Shown here: piece by piece, positions 44,501-49,394 of the stretch
Layout of the letters: the number at the start of each line of letters is the position of its first letter
How positions within the stretch are numbered: the first letter of the stretch is position 1
Origin: Branchinecta lynchi
Taxonomy: Eukaryota > Arthropoda > Branchiopoda > Anostraca > Branchinectidae
Assembly (NCBI GenBank): GCA_023053575.1
Contig: JAKZAP010000007.1
Span: 20,485,464-20,549,463, forward strand
Reading direction: 5' to 3'
Length of the DNA: 64,000 nt
Translations under genes and position numbers: made by a program
The notes under the pieces: model-generated
Told to the model about the DNA's origin: nothing
Seen by the model: only the letters and a program-made list of their open reading frames with translations
Databases searched by the model: none

Positions 44501-45483
44501 TGTTTTTTTTAATTCAACAAACAAAAGAACGATCCGAATACTGGATTGTATGTGTTAAATGCGTTGAAAAAAAAGGAAAGTGTGCTTTGCTTTTTTTGTG
44601 GTTCGATGGATGTTTGTGAGTTAAGAGAGCAAAAGTAAGCCACCGCTAGAGTAAAGTACCGCCAGAGTGAAAGTAAGTCAGTAGTTCCAAAAGTATGGCC
44701 GCTTTGGCTTTTTGGGTCTTGGCGAGCCCCCGGGTTTTCGGGAGGGGGGGGGGGAACCCTCACTTTCTGTAATAAAGCATAAGGCGCTATGGAGCCAAGT
44801 AGCGGAACCAGGCAAAACCGAGAGTTCCACTTTTTCTAGGGCTTTATGCCAAGTCATTTATTTGGGGAGATCTAATGCAGCGTTTACAAGTACAGGAAAA
44901 CTTGAACAGAATCCGATCTTGGTGACAAGATGATGTTTACACGCAGAGGGAAAAAATTAATTCTTCGAACCAAAAAATCTGACGTAAATAAATGCACTAG
45001 CCAATAAAAAAAAAGGTTGTGAGCATTTATAGCATCAGTATTGATGTTTGATGCTCTCAAAAGCTAGGTAGACTTTATTTTAGTACTTTTTACCAGCGCC
45101 GCCGACAAGATTCCTTTCAAGAAGACCCGAATTCCTTTCATCATGAAAGGATTCCCGTCCCGCTAGACTTTTTTCTACTCGTCTTCACGAAAGGAATCCT
45201 TTCGAGTCGGCCGGAATTCCTTTCTACTCGACGTGATTTCTTGTCCGTGTAAACGCTACATAAACTACAGTGATTCTTACCGTGTTAACGGAATCCCTCG
45301 TTCTGAGTAGGAAGCGGGTATTGATTTGCTCCCTGGGTAGGGGCAGAAGGTTGAAGGGTCGGTGAAGGGCGTCATACCATTCGTCAGTGATGACGATGCA
45401 GCCCAAATCGTCATAGCATACCTGATCTCCACGCGTGGCAAAATTCCTCAACGACTGAGGAATCACGCTTTCAGGAAGATATG
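14450..45483 (-). CDS. Pancreatic-type triacylglycerol lipase with PLAT domain (nine exons, 5' exon missing)
   Basis: Predicted secreted lipase that hydrolyses acylglycerol esters. Coding exons in transcription order: 45483-45281, 37990-37871, 33342-33196, 28930-28705, 26335-26097, 21388-21256, 20492-20366, 15914-15711, 14561-14450. Every junction has AG/GT signals and the phases agree (1|0,0,0,1,0,1,2,2), giving about 502 residues ending in TGA. Counting from the first complete codon, the nucleophile is Ser172 in GHSLGA, the Asp is residue 195 in GLDAAEP and the His is residue 281 in ACNHDRS. The triad spacing is close to that of pancreatic lipase. Twenty-three residues separate the two lid cysteines, as in classical pancreatic lipase and unlike short-lid relatives. 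HGF near residue 95 supplies the oxyanion-hole region. The PLAT/C2 domain starts around residue 350. The first exon starts in phase 1, so at least one 5' exon (signal peptide) is unidentified. No frame lesion is seen. Which paralogue (PL, PLRP1, PLRP2) it is cannot be decided. Confidence 0.92.
14562..15209. other. Lipase intron sequence, AT-rich
   Basis: Between the last two coding exons. T-runs and AATGATAATAAT words are visible, but no recognisable element before the family-B copy. Confidence 0.4.
15210..15534. mobile_element. Family B MITE in a lipase intron
   Basis: Ends GAGCGTGATCCATCC and GGTAGAACACGCCC are mutated forms of the family-B TIRs. The interior CATGGTCAGCAAATAG and ACGGAAATAGTAACTAATAG match the intact copies. 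The flanks are TTT and CTT. Confidence 0.8.
15711..15914 (-). CDS. Lipase exon, PLAT domain part 2
   Basis: Encodes [15 protein letters not shown] to EQDFYPE in 204 bp, phase 2 to 2. It carries the central PLAT strands, including [16 protein letters not shown], typical of the family's dVGxxxxvkvxW core. The acceptor is CTTTTCAG|TGGC and the donor AGAGAG|GTAAGT. Confidence 0.9.
16070..17635 (-). mobile_element. Element A copy with eight 137-bp units
   Basis: Reverse orientation: starts TTTTTGGGATCCCAAAACG and ends AACCTTTGGTCTTGTT. It contains a (CCGT)n microsatellite at 16124-16170, GATAACTCTCGAAGGGAATG, and about eight tandem units with CCGGAATCCGGCC..CCGGAAAGTTTGTTGAAAG spaced near 137 bp (16408, 16545, 16682, 16819 and on to about 17361). 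It lies in the 4.5-kb lipase intron. Open frames inside the units repeat with the 137-bp period and are not genes. Confidence 0.88.
17636..19300. other. Lipase intron sequence, no gene recognised
   Basis: Short frames at 18098-18304 and 18579-18791 show no recognisable motif. TTTATTCTTGCTTTATCTAA near 18440 and the AATAAATAAAC-type words may be old LINE 3' ends on the minus strand. Confidence 0.3.
19301..19395 (-). mobile_element. LINE 3' end remnant
   Basis: TTCGTGATATCAAACATTAC..AAATTACACTGAAC..GAATATATACAG matches the body at 2935-3005. The tail is degenerate (GATCAATAAGG). Confidence 0.45.
19396..19796. repeat. Two-unit tandem duplication (about 155 bp)
   Basis: CACCATCATCAATTTCATAC and CACCATCGTCAATTCCATAC, each followed by GGAAAAG(C/T)TGAGA and TGATGGAA, are spaced about 150 bp. 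GATCACTTAGC/ACTGAACG-like ends follow both. Confidence 0.45.
19797..20028. mobile_element. Family D fold-back element, short copy
   Basis: Ends CGGGATCGACTAAAAAGAGG and CCTCTTTTTAGTCAACCCC, flanked by CGTTTGTC and CGTTTATC (8 bp, one mismatch). It contains GGCACGGCACGGCACG and, on the opposite side, CCATGCCGTGCC. 232 bp, non-coding. Confidence 0.75.
20029..20365. other. Lipase intron with ACCGGTG-rich stretch
   Basis: Repeated ACCGGTG and CACCGG words between about 20090 and 20275. Similar words occur at 58610-58760. Function unknown. Confidence 0.3.
20366..20492 (-). CDS. Lipase exon, PLAT domain part 1
   Basis: Encodes [14 protein letters not shown] to [13 protein letters not shown] in 127 bp, phase 1 to 2. 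The strand pattern (YHVSLKL, then [11 protein letters not shown]) is the opening of a PLAT/C2 beta-sandwich, the domain that binds colipase and the lipid interface in pancreatic lipase. The acceptor is TATTCCAG|AC and the donor CCAAG|GTAAT. Confidence 0.9.
20493..21255. other. Lipase intron (763 bp), no element recognised
   Basis: Includes the short inverted motif TGGGATACTATCCCA near 20754-20768. No other structure is supportable. Confidence 0.3.
21256..21388 (-). CDS. Lipase exon, end of catalytic domain
   Basis: Encodes [19 protein letters not shown] to TASDKPFC in 133 bp, phase 0 to 1. The cysteine-rich start and VGMDA match the segment before the PLAT domain in pancreatic lipases, where the family has a Cys-rich turn and MGxxAD. 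The acceptor is TTTTATAG|GGAGCA and the donor TTGCA|GTAAGT. Confidence 0.88.
21783..22185. mobile_element. Family C palindromic MITE, copy 2
   Basis: TIRs AGTTGCGTTTTTGCAGATACC and GGTATCTGTAAAAACGCAAT. TTA abuts both sides if the last TIR base is lost (AACATTA before, AATTAC after). The chained GATACCACGGT/ACCGTGGTATC palindromes match copies at 12122 and 36489. Confidence 0.82.
22186..22779. other. Lipase intron, no gene recognised
   Basis: T-runs at about 22420-22432 and 22555-22572; GTGAAGTGGAGTGAAGTGG direct repeats at 22765-22800 lead into the LINE. Confidence 0.3.
22780..23610 (+). pseudogene. LINE C-terminal fragment with zinc knuckle, frameshifted
   Basis: Three overlapping frames form one broken C-terminus. 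The order is [37 protein letters not shown], then [20 protein letters not shown], a Cys-x2-Cys..His..Cys knuckle common at the end of LINE ORF2. Homologous words on the minus strand at 45770-45960 (LRADALPVGMRRNYIG) mark a second copy. The 3' end is GGCCTTTGGGCTTTGAAGAC and an (ATCAT)n tail. At least two frameshifts, and no RT domain is left. Confidence 0.75.
23611..23954. other. Lipase intron, no feature recognised
   Basis: No gene signature. Bases 23840-23950 are close to family-F-like flanking sequence, but the match is weak. Confidence 0.25.
23955..25175. repeat. Dispersed repeat family F, copy 3
   Basis: Matches 1-715 (for example TTCCAAGTTTTCATCCGTCACGA and ACGTTGCCCAGGCAACGTAGG) and 4190-4960 (GATGAGCTGATCAAAGTA). 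Internal duplication: AACTTTTGCTAGCTGGTGTACC-type words occur at about 24345 and 24495. Confidence 0.75.
25176..25300 (+). mobile_element. LINE 3' end with (ATC)n tail
   Basis: CTCCATACTCCATTTAAGACG..GTCTTACAAATGGAAAATAAA then CATCATCATG. The reverse complement recurs at 27103-27180 with its own (ATC)n tail. CCATTT/AAATGG can pair as a 3' hairpin. Confidence 0.65.
25301..25885 (+). pseudogene. LINE 3' end with (AAATCT)n tail
   Basis: One frame near 25640-25700 reads [18 protein letters not shown], the arginine-tyrosine..NSF(I/V)P C-terminal signature of LINE ORF2 in this window (compare [11 protein letters not shown] at 41171-41488). It ends AATAAATCTAAATCTAAATC. The preceding frame at 25275-25634 (C-x-x-C poor, low complexity) may be upstream debris. 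Confidence 0.6.
26097..26335 (-). CDS. Lipase exon with lid and catalytic His
   Basis: Encodes [15 protein letters not shown], the lid loop between two cysteines 23 residues apart, and ACNHDRS with the catalytic His, ending CPDYESYLK. It is 239 bp, phase 1 to 0. The acceptor is CCATCCAG|GTTATG and the donor AAAG|GTGAGT. A poly(C) run lies in the intron about 35 bp past the donor. Confidence 0.94.
26608..27095 (+). repeat. Family H repeat, interrupted copy
   Basis: Starts CCCCTCGCACTGTTTAC..ATTTTAAAATAGTTGGATAC and resumes as GGTAGGTTCTGCTTCCAAC..CGATTTTGGCTGTTTCAAGCC. The same two halves are contiguous at 39945-40060 and 42060-42175, and reversed at 56940-57075. The interior 26700-26960 has a perfect hairpin, AATAGATAACA..TGTTATCTATT (26755-26783). 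Confidence 0.55.
27099..27540 (-). pseudogene. LINE 3' remnant with (ATC)n tail
   Basis: Minus-strand frame [15 protein letters not shown] at 27303-27460 matches the LINE thumb block at 8500-8560 and 9500-9560. The 3' end TTCGTCTTAAATGGAG..(GATGATGAT) matches 25250-25297. Truncated and frame-broken. Confidence 0.6.
27541..28484. other. Downstream lipase intron, no gene recognised
   Basis: G-run at about 27559-27576. 27630-27660 (TAGGTATGACGAGTCCTTTAG) resembles 14287-14312 and 40272-40295, a short dispersed motif. Otherwise unrecognised. Confidence 0.3.
28485..28635 (+). mobile_element. LINE 3' end with (TTAC)n tail
   Basis: ACACTCTACATTCTTTTCTGGCC..CATACTCCGCTTTTCAAATGG..GGGTCAGAAATAAATTAC(TTAC)n, nearly identical to 35812-35955. 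It ends 70 bp before the lipase exon at 28705. Confidence 0.7.
28705..28930 (-). CDS. Lipase exon with catalytic Ser and Asp
   Basis: Encodes [10 protein letters not shown], then GHSLGAH (nucleophile elbow, catalytic Ser), GLDAAEP (catalytic Asp) and [17 protein letters not shown]. It is 226 bp, phase 0 to 1. The acceptor is CCCTCTTAG|AACCAA and the donor CTGG|GTGAGT. The acceptor and first bases of this exon recur twice upstream in the intron, at 29359 and 29555, as part of a tandem repeat. Confidence 0.94.
28917..29740. repeat. Three tandem units that copy a lipase splice acceptor
   Basis: Units begin near 28917, 29345 and 29541 and share AAACTGGTTCT(A/G)AGA.GGAAGAA, AACGTCAGACGTCCTACGTAT, TTTCACTAAAAT and GAACGAAATGACACTTTCGG-like words. 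Without the hAT MITE at 29092-29322 the period is about 191-197 bp. On the minus strand each unit carries a CT-rich tract, an AG and AACCA(A/G)TTTG; only the first is used by the intact exon at 28930. Confidence 0.8.
29092..29322. mobile_element. Small hAT-like MITE
   Basis: Ends CAGTGTTGCCATATTGG and ATCTGGCAACACTG, 231 bp, flanked by GCTCCGAC and GCTCCGAT (8 bp, one mismatch). It interrupts the tandem repeat unit described at 28917-29740. It contains CGGATTT repeats and no transposase. Confidence 0.8.
29741..30244. other. Lipase intron, no gene recognised
   Basis: Overlapping short frames on the minus strand show no conserved motif. Confidence 0.3.
30245..31654 (+). mobile_element. Element A, uninterrupted reference copy
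   Basis: About 1.41 kb from AACAAGACCAAAGG to ACGTTTTGGGATCCCAAAA. Layout: TGGGATCCCAAAAA near the 5' end and again at the 3' end; GGGTCTTGTC at 30302-30311, an internal inverse of the 5' ACAAGACC; then about six to seven tandem 137-bp units; a divergent CATTAGCTGTTTCAAAATA segment; CTCCCCCACCCCTAAATG; TTTCATCAAAATATCTCATT; an (ACGG)n microsatellite; GATGTCATAGGTATCCCTCC. No coding frame survives across units because the period is not a multiple of three. Class unknown; the small size, lack of a duplicated target and microsatellite suggest a Helitron-like or similar non-autonomous element. Confidence 0.85.
31683..32598. mobile_element. Family D fold-back element, long copy
   Basis: Ends CGGGATCGACTAAAAGCAGG and CTGCTTTTAGTCGATCCC, flanked by exact CTCTTCTT (31675-31682, 32599-32606). 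The two halves are near-continuous inverted repeats: GAGGGGTCGGCAACTTA on the left faces TAAGTTGCCGACCCCTC on the right, with TCCTCCTTTTAGTAT/ATACTAAAAGGAGGA several times. 916 bp, non-coding. Confidence 0.85.
32762..33055. repeat. Perfect 294-bp palindrome (142-bp arms)
   Basis: The left arm 32762-32903 and right arm 32914-33055 are exact reverse complements as read, with the 10-base centre AGCGGAGGAT. A third, direct copy of 104 bases of the left arm and centre follows at 33058-33161. It lies in the lipase intron just past the donor of the exon at 33196. An assembly artefact from a hairpin read is possible. Confidence 0.9.
33196..33342 (-). CDS. Lipase exon (YNVIIVNW core strand)
   Basis: Forty-nine codons, phase 0 to 0, from [12 protein letters not shown] to FMIKTMI. 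The acceptor TTCCAG|GAATTG was chosen over an upstream TAG because only it keeps phase with the preceding exon and joins WMR to ELALSLL, as in related lipases. The donor ATT|GTAAGT lies only about 34 bp from the end of a large repeat array (32762-33161). Confidence 0.9.
34885..35130 (+). pseudogene. Penelope-like endonuclease C-terminus
   Basis: An open frame to TAG at 35128-35130 reads [20 protein letters not shown], then [20 protein letters not shown] and [14 protein letters not shown]. The E-A-hydrophobic-E-I-x-K..N-R-D-x-G..LP-x-x-W pattern is the usual end of the GIY-YIG endonuclease in Penelope-like retroelements. The homologous frame at 46440-46594 plus 47801-48050 is split by element A and preceded by [21 protein letters not shown] poly(T) run at 34800-34823 replaces upstream coding sequence. 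The GIY-YIG motif itself is not visible, so the assignment rests on the C-terminal signature. Confidence 0.6.
35471..35502 (+). ncRNA. Hammerhead-ribozyme-like core motif
   Basis: CTGACGA, then a stem GGACCCTT..AAGGGCC (one bulged A), then GAAA. This is the CUGANGA/stem II/GAAA core. Related copies: 54373-54404 (-, CTGAAGA, GACC/GGTC stem, GAAA), 48301-48332 (+, decayed), 52975-53003 (-, decayed), 46264-46295 (-), 46399-46431 (-), 53109-53127 (+, truncated). Stems I and III were not resolved. Such motifs are known in Penelope-like elements. Confidence 0.45.
35813..35956 (+). mobile_element. LINE 3' end with (TTAC)n tail, second copy
   Basis: Nearly identical to 28485-28635; it follows an (ATTC)n LINE tail directly. 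Confidence 0.7.
35957..36488. other. Lipase intron with a copied Penelope-like segment
   Basis: 36136-36235 repeats 34731-34800 and 35555-35590 (GCCATGTTTGTTCTCTTTACG). The rest is unrecognised. Confidence 0.4.
36489..36893. mobile_element. Family C palindromic MITE, copy 3
   Basis: TIRs AGTTGCATTTTTGCAGATACC and GTCTGCAAAAACGCAACT, 405 bp, with the same internal palindrome chain as the copies at 12122 and 21783. Confidence 0.85.
37176..37300. repeat. 84-bp tandem duplication
   Basis: GGCGTCTCGAGACGAGTCCAG occurs at about 37188 and 37272, preceded each time by GTCCTTG(G/A)AAAA. The surrounding 37020-37330 is rich in GAGTCC words. Short frames here have no recognised product. Confidence 0.55.
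37562..37800 (-). mobile_element. LINE 3' end with (CTTA)n tail
   Basis: (AGTA)n at 37562-37575, then TTTATGACCGCCATTTAAAAG..GGAGTATG..CAATCTTCGGCTA, the reverse complement of the CATACTCCGCTTTTC..GGCGGGTCA..TTAC(n) ends. Also like 3461-3620. It ends near the lipase exon at 37871. Confidence 0.65.
37871..37990 (-). CDS. Lipase exon with the HGF oxyanion-hole strand
   Basis: Forty codons, phase 0 on both sides, from PQFIYATDP to DVFWMR. It includes [11 protein letters not shown], the conserved strand and turn whose Phe helps shape the oxyanion hole in the family. The acceptor follows a T-run ending CCAG and the donor is AGG|GTAAGT. Confidence 0.93.
38430..38945. repeat. Family J repeat filled by a family B MITE
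   Basis: Bases 38430-38630 plus 38936-38945 match 49395-49628 (ATACTCTTGATGA.TAACTCTCC..GAGACGTTTTCTCGTTCTTCC..GTCATATAGAGTATTG). The 49.4-kb copy lacks the MITE. Confidence 0.8.
38631..38935. mobile_element. Family B MITE with ATA target duplication
   Basis: 305 bp, TIRs GAGCGTGTTCCACCCT and GGGTGGAACACGCTC, flanked by ATA (38628-38630, 38936-38938). The empty site CATATAGAGTATTG at 49613-49626 confirms a 3-bp duplication. Internal palindromes and CATGACGTCACG as in the copy at 11525. Confidence 0.92.
39085..39300 (-). pseudogene. LINE ORF2 C-terminal remnant
   Basis: The minus frame reads [19 protein letters not shown], then [20 protein letters not shown], and after a frameshift DLIETYK. 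The last blocks match the R-x-x-R-L..DLIETYK pattern near the C-terminus of many non-LTR ORF2 proteins. Broken and short. Confidence 0.6.
39451..39661. mobile_element. Family D fold-back element, short copy
   Basis: Ends GGGATCGACTAAAAAGAGGC and GCCTCTTTTTAGTTGATCCC, with GGCATGGCATGGCAC facing CTATGTCGTGCC. Most like 19797-20028. No clear target duplication. Confidence 0.7.
39945..40300 (+). repeat. Family H repeat
   Basis: TTACAGTATTTAAGATATTTG..AAAACTAGGCTGTGCTTTC..TTCGCTGTTTTAAGCC is shared with 42080-42175 and 26640-27010. It ends near TTTAGTATTATAGGCAAGACA, similar to 14278-14300. Confidence 0.55.
40822..41010. mobile_element. tRNA-related SINE-like repeat
   Basis: ATAAGTAGTGAACTGAAAG..CAAAAAT, a tRNA-like part, then GTGGGTCCTGGTATG..GTGGCTCCGACAATGG..GTCCTAGAC. 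All three parts recur at 53126-53390 in rearranged form, so this is a repeat and not a lone tRNA gene. Confidence 0.65.
40853..40929 (-). tRNA. tRNA-Thr(TGT)-like sequence within a repeat
   Basis: On the minus strand the cloverleaf is recognisable. The D arm is GCTC..GAGT, the anticodon stem CTGC/GCAG with loop CTTGTAA (anticodon TGT), and the T arm CTGGG TTCAAAT CCCGG. Box A-like TAGCTCAAATGG and box B-like GGTTCAAATCC are present. The acceptor is odd: the best pairing is a 9-bp helix GCCCCTCGG/CGGAGGAGC with two mismatches, and no normal 7-bp stem fits cleanly. More likely a tRNA-derived repeat than a working tRNA gene. Confidence 0.5.
41160..41520 (-). pseudogene. LINE ORF2 C-terminus
   Basis: The minus frame from 41488 reads [20 protein letters not shown], then [19 protein letters not shown] and [18 protein letters not shown], the standard C-terminal blocks of CR1/Jockey-like ORF2 ([18 protein letters not shown]). 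Only the end of the protein survives. Confidence 0.75.
42060..42180 (+). repeat. Family H repeat fragment
   Basis: CCCCTCGCACTATTTACTC..TTTAAAACTGGGCTGTGCTTTC, as at 26630 and 39950. Confidence 0.5.
42690..42808 (+). mobile_element. LINE 3' end with (TTA)n tail
   Basis: TGTATAGCCTTTCGGCTAAATAAAC..(TTATTA)n. A reversed relative is at 48490-48560 (GTAGCCGAAAGGCCATAC). The short AGCC..GGCT hairpin precedes the tail. Confidence 0.55.
42944..43230. mobile_element. Family I repeat, copy 2
   Basis: GGCATTACTATCC..G-run..TTTTACCGACTGTTTTTTAAG..CGACTGCTTTTAC, as at 1436. The 3' C-run is lost. Confidence 0.45.
43435..43555 (+). mobile_element. LINE 3' end with (ATTC)n tail
   Basis: TAAAATGCCGTAAGGCTAAATCACGTAATAAAATTC then (ATTC)n at 43530-43549. 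Confidence 0.5.
43932..44137. mobile_element. Family I repeat, copy 3
   Basis: GGCGTAACTAGC..G-run..ACCGACAG..ATCGACTG..TTTTACCGACTGGCTGACAACATT, G-run, CATGACGCTC. Same order as 1436-1790. Confidence 0.5.
44138..45280. other. Lipase first identified intron, no gene recognised
   Basis: 45090-45230 has several GAATTCCTTTC/GAAAGGAATCC inverted words. A G-run is at about 44743-44752. Other sequence is unrecognised. Confidence 0.35.
45281..45483 (-). CDS. Lipase exon (N-terminal, first identified)
   Basis: Encodes YLPESVIP through RDSVNT, 67 codons after two bases that finish a codon from an unseen upstream exon. The acceptor is TTTTCAG just before CATATC and the donor is ACG|GTAAGAA. It contains CYDDLGC, matching the Cys-x5-Cys disulfide at the mature N-terminus of pancreatic lipases, and NTRFLL, the start of the first core strand. 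The following intron is about 7.3 kb. Confidence 0.9.
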
Positions 45484-45489
45484 CTGAAA

Positions 45490-45965
45490 ATAATGAATGA
45501 ATGAATTAATTCCCAATAAAGCCAAGGGCCATGGCGGGAAACATAACACAATAATAAAAAACAAAATAGCATACACTCCAAAAACAAACCAAAAACCAAC
45601 TTCTATAAAAATAGTACACGGTGGGTCATAGCTAGCTACAGGGAGTTACCCAGCCTTCGGAGCTCACCAAAACACTTACTTCCCATACTTGAAACCAAAT
45701 CCCTTTCCTCGCAAACCTCCCGACCAAACACTTCCTTTCTTAATGCTTTCAACTCCTCGCAATAACAGATCAAATGTACCGCATCCTCTCCTTCAATACC
45801 ACACATTGGACAAAAATAAGGACCAGTACCTTTCTATCTCTACCAATATAATTTCTCCGCATCCCCACTGGAAGAGCGTCCGCCCTAAGACTCACCATCC
45901 ACCTCAACGCCTGCGGGTAGGACAAAAAAGTACAAAAAAGACATAGATCAGAGGGGAAAAGCCTA
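45490..45965 (-). pseudogene. LINE C-terminal fragment with (ATTC)n tail
   Basis: The minus frame includes LRADALPVGMRRNYIGRDRK, matching [18 protein letters not shown] in the LINE at 22780-23610. The 3' UTR has the CCATGGCCCTTGGCTTTATTGGG end and an (ATTC)n tail at 45490-45512. It lies immediately upstream (in gene sense) of the first identified lipase exon. Frameshifted and 5'-truncated. Confidence 0.7.
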
Positions 45966-46189
45966 TAAATATGACTATTTTTTTTGTGTTTCAGGGGGGG
46001 GGTCAACCCCTCCCCCTGGATACGGCCATGCTAGGAGGTAACCTAATATAAATTAAAAAATAATTAATTAAAATTAATTCAAAGCGAGGAAAAATCATCA
46101 GCAGATTTCTGGACGATATTCAAAGTCGAAAAAGAAGGCTAAAAAAAGGAAAGTTTTGAGTATAAACAATACTGGCACGAGTACCCTTC

Positions 46190-46594
46190 TTTCAGGCTAG
46201 GTTTATTGCTATACCAATTTCGTGGTACCAAAGGGATAAATCACCCGAACTTTTTTCATGGCGTTTCTGCCCTTCTTGGCAAGGGTTCTGTTCAGGATTT
46301 AACTAGAAAACAAAACTTGCGATAAAATAAAAACATGTTTCCGGCAACTTTGGACTGCACTAAATGGATACCTCAGCTGAGTTTTATTCTAGCGATGTTT
46401 CGGCCTCGTTCGGCTCATCATGAGCAAGAAATTGACCACGCCCTCTTCAACGGACACCGTCATAACTATACTTTGAAATCTGCACTTGCAGAACATATTT
46501 TCGAAAACCCATCCCATTCTGTATATTTTGAAAAAGCCCAAATACAATTGCAACGTGCTACTCCATCAAACTATTCGAGAAGCCGCTGAGATGA
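46190..46594 (+). pseudogene. Penelope-like element, left part
   Basis: The frame ending at 46589 reads [20 protein letters not shown] then KAQIQLQRATPSN, continuing in another frame as [11 protein letters not shown]. It precedes the endonuclease C-terminus as at 34840-34920. Two minus-strand hammerhead-like cores lie upstream (46264-46295, 46399-46431). Interrupted at 46595 by element A. Confidence 0.6.
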
Positions 46595-47799
46595 AAAGAC
46601 CAAAGATTTCGATGGGATCCCAAAATCTAATACTTGATCCAGACAATTGCGAACGAACTACCATACTTGTCCAGAAAAAAAAAGAAAGTTCAGAAGCGAA
46701 TTCAGCGTATCTCTTTATCCATATAAAGAACATCTAATCAACTTCAAGTAAAACTTCTTATAAAAAAAACTCCGGTTTCAACCGGATTCCCAACAAGCTA
46801 GATGTCCCGGTAAAAAAAAGATTGTCATATACAGATTCAGTGTGTCTTCTTACCCCTAAATATGTCATCTAATCAACTTCAAATAAAACTTTTGATTTCA
46901 ACAAATTTTCCGGTTTCGGCCTGATTCCGGGCGAACAAGTTGTCCGGGTAGAAAATACTTTTCAAACAAGTGTTCAGCATGTCTTCTTGCCCCTAAATTG
47001 AACATCTAATCAACTTCAGATAAAACTTATACTGTTAACAAACTTTAAGGTTTTGGCCGAATTCCGGGCGAACTTATTGCCTTGTGAAAAAATGGTTTTC
47101 ACCGTCGTTTTCAGCATGTCTTTCTACCCCTAAATCGAACATCTAATCAACTTCAAATAAAACTTTTACTTTTAAAAGACTTTGTGGTTTTGGCCAGATT
47201 TTGGGCTAACTACTTGTCCGGTGAAAAAATAGATTTCACCATCGTGCTCAGCATGTCTTCTTACCTCTGAATCGAACATCTAATCAACTTCAAATAAAAC
47301 TTACTTTTAAAAGACTTTCCGGGTTTGGCCGGATTTTGGGCTAACTACTTGTCCGGTAAAAAAATAGACTTCACCATCGTGGTCAGCATGTCTTCGTACC
47401 TCTATATAGAATATCTAATCAGCTTCAAATAAAACTTTTACTTTTAACAAATTTTCCGGTTTTGGCCGGATTCCGAGCAAACTACTTGTCGGATGACAAA
47501 ATGTTTTCACCGCCGTGTTCAGCATGTCTTCCTACACCATAATCGACTATCACATCATCTGTTCAAAAATATTTCATTTGTCCCTTAATTTGAACCCCCT
47601 CCCCCACCCCTAAATGTAGAGCTACAGAGCCCATCTACGAACTCGACCTTGCTCTTGACCCAAAGAGTCCTCACACCAAGTTTCATCAAAATATCTCATT
47701 CCCTTCGAGAGTTATAGTGCGCACAGACGGACAGACGGACGGACGGACAACTTTTCCGATGTCACAGGTATCCCTCCACTTACGTTTTAGGATCCAAAA
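46595..47799 (+). mobile_element. Element A inside the Penelope-like element
   Basis: AAGACCAAAGATTTCGATGGGATCCC to ACGTTTTAGGATCCAAAAA. About seven tandem units; (ACGG)n at 47727-47748. The empty site is GAGATAAAGAAAAACCGAGC at 34908-34927. Confidence 0.85.
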
Positions 47800-48370
47800 A
47801 ACCGAGCCGGAATTAACCGAGATACAGGCGAGTACTCCCTATCGTAAACGTGGAACGGGTTGTTAATGGAAGAAAATTTAAGCCTCAGTCCCTTATTAAC
47901 AACAAAACCAAAGTCGATCAAAATGCAGAAAAAAACCTTTCCTGTCTCAGCACTAGTTTTTCCGTGCAGCGATCCTTGAAAGTAATTGATACAGGAGATT
48001 ACTCCCTACCAGAAACGTGGAACGAGGTTATTAATGGAACAAAAATTTAAACTTTCGGTCCCTTATTACTAACAAAACCGAAGTTGTTCAAAATACAGAA
48101 AAAAAAACCTTTCCTTTCATTGTCCCAATCGTGAAGCAAAAAACAGCGGCCTTGCCAAATAAAATCTCAAGACTAGTTTTTTGCTTACAGTGGTATTTAA
48201 AAGTAATTTGCCCGAATAAAATATTTATAGTCGGTAGAAGCTTCAGTTATTTGTTGTATGTTTGTTTCCTTCCCCGAAGCTGACCCTGAGAATTTACAGC
48301 CTGACGAGGACCCTTGTCAAGAACGGCCAACATATCGCTGTCAAAGCATCGTAGCTGACATTTTCATTTT
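47800..48370 (+). pseudogene. Penelope-like element, right part
   Basis: AACCGAGCCGGAATTAACCG resumes the frame broken at 46594. It reads [20 protein letters not shown], then a second tail copy with LPETWNEVINGTKI. A decayed hammerhead-like motif is at 48301-48332. The tail duplication is also seen in the 34.9-35.3 kb copy. Confidence 0.6.
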
Positions 48371-49394
48371 ATGCATTATTTGACTTTATGTTTCAAAGCC
48401 AGCTTGGGCTCAAGCAAAACAAAGTTCAAAGCTCAACTAGGAATACTTATACATTTAATATTGTTTTCCGTCTTTCCATTATTTAAAACATTAGAATGAT
48501 TCTTATGTAGCCGAAAGGCCATACAACATAAATTACATATTCCACCGCTGAAATAATAAACCGTTATACCTTAATCAAACTAAACTTTCTTTTCTGAGTT
48601 TGAACCCTTTCTATACATAGTTAAAGCACAATGGACACTTCTAATGCTTTACTTTGAATTAAATGCTTCACAAATAAACATTTCCACTTCCTTTAGAAGG
48701 CGCTACGAAAAGCGGCCGTTTTCTTGTTATCCCTCTCTGGCATTTCGGCGATGGGGATATCGTGGCAGGAAATTCAAAAACTCCCAGCAATGCTTGATAG
48801 AAAAGGATATATTTGAGATGTCACCAAAGTCAAGCTGCAGATGCAGATTACCTGATTGTTCTAGTGTTTCATCAGAAGTTCCATGGCTTGAAGTGCCTAT
48901 CAAAAGTTTTTCTTTGTGGAATAGTGTTGTGAAGCTTGATTCGCTTGCTTTATAAAATGTACCAGAATATGCAATAAGCTTATAAAAAATGACATAGCTA
49001 CAAAAATCATTAAAAAACAAATAACCTATTCAGATCTGAATTATACAAGCTGATTTATGCATACAATAAAGATCTACTAAGTATTATAAGAAACATCACT
49101 TTTATCTTTGTCCAAGCTAGTAAATTGAGCATGTACTGGCCCCAAAAATTATGCTTTGAAATATCACAGAGAGGAAACTGTTGAAAAAGCTGCTGATCTA
49201 GGGGGTAAGCATTGTTCCTAGGTTGCTACAGAGAGGGATTGGGGTAGTTTGATGTGCCCATTAAACTTTAAGAACGTCCACGATGCGGTTGGTGTTCGGA
49301 GACTTCCGTATACCCGGTAGCAAAACCAACTTACTCCCGACAAATTTAACCCTTAAATGCGAAATCGCTTGGCACTCTAGGAGGAAGTGAGCTA
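48371..49394. other. No host gene recognised; old LINE 3' end on the minus strand
   Basis: 48490-48560 resembles the GTATAGCCTTTCGGCTA 3' end at 42750, reversed. Overlapping frames at 48644-49020 on both strands show no recognised domain. Confidence 0.35.
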
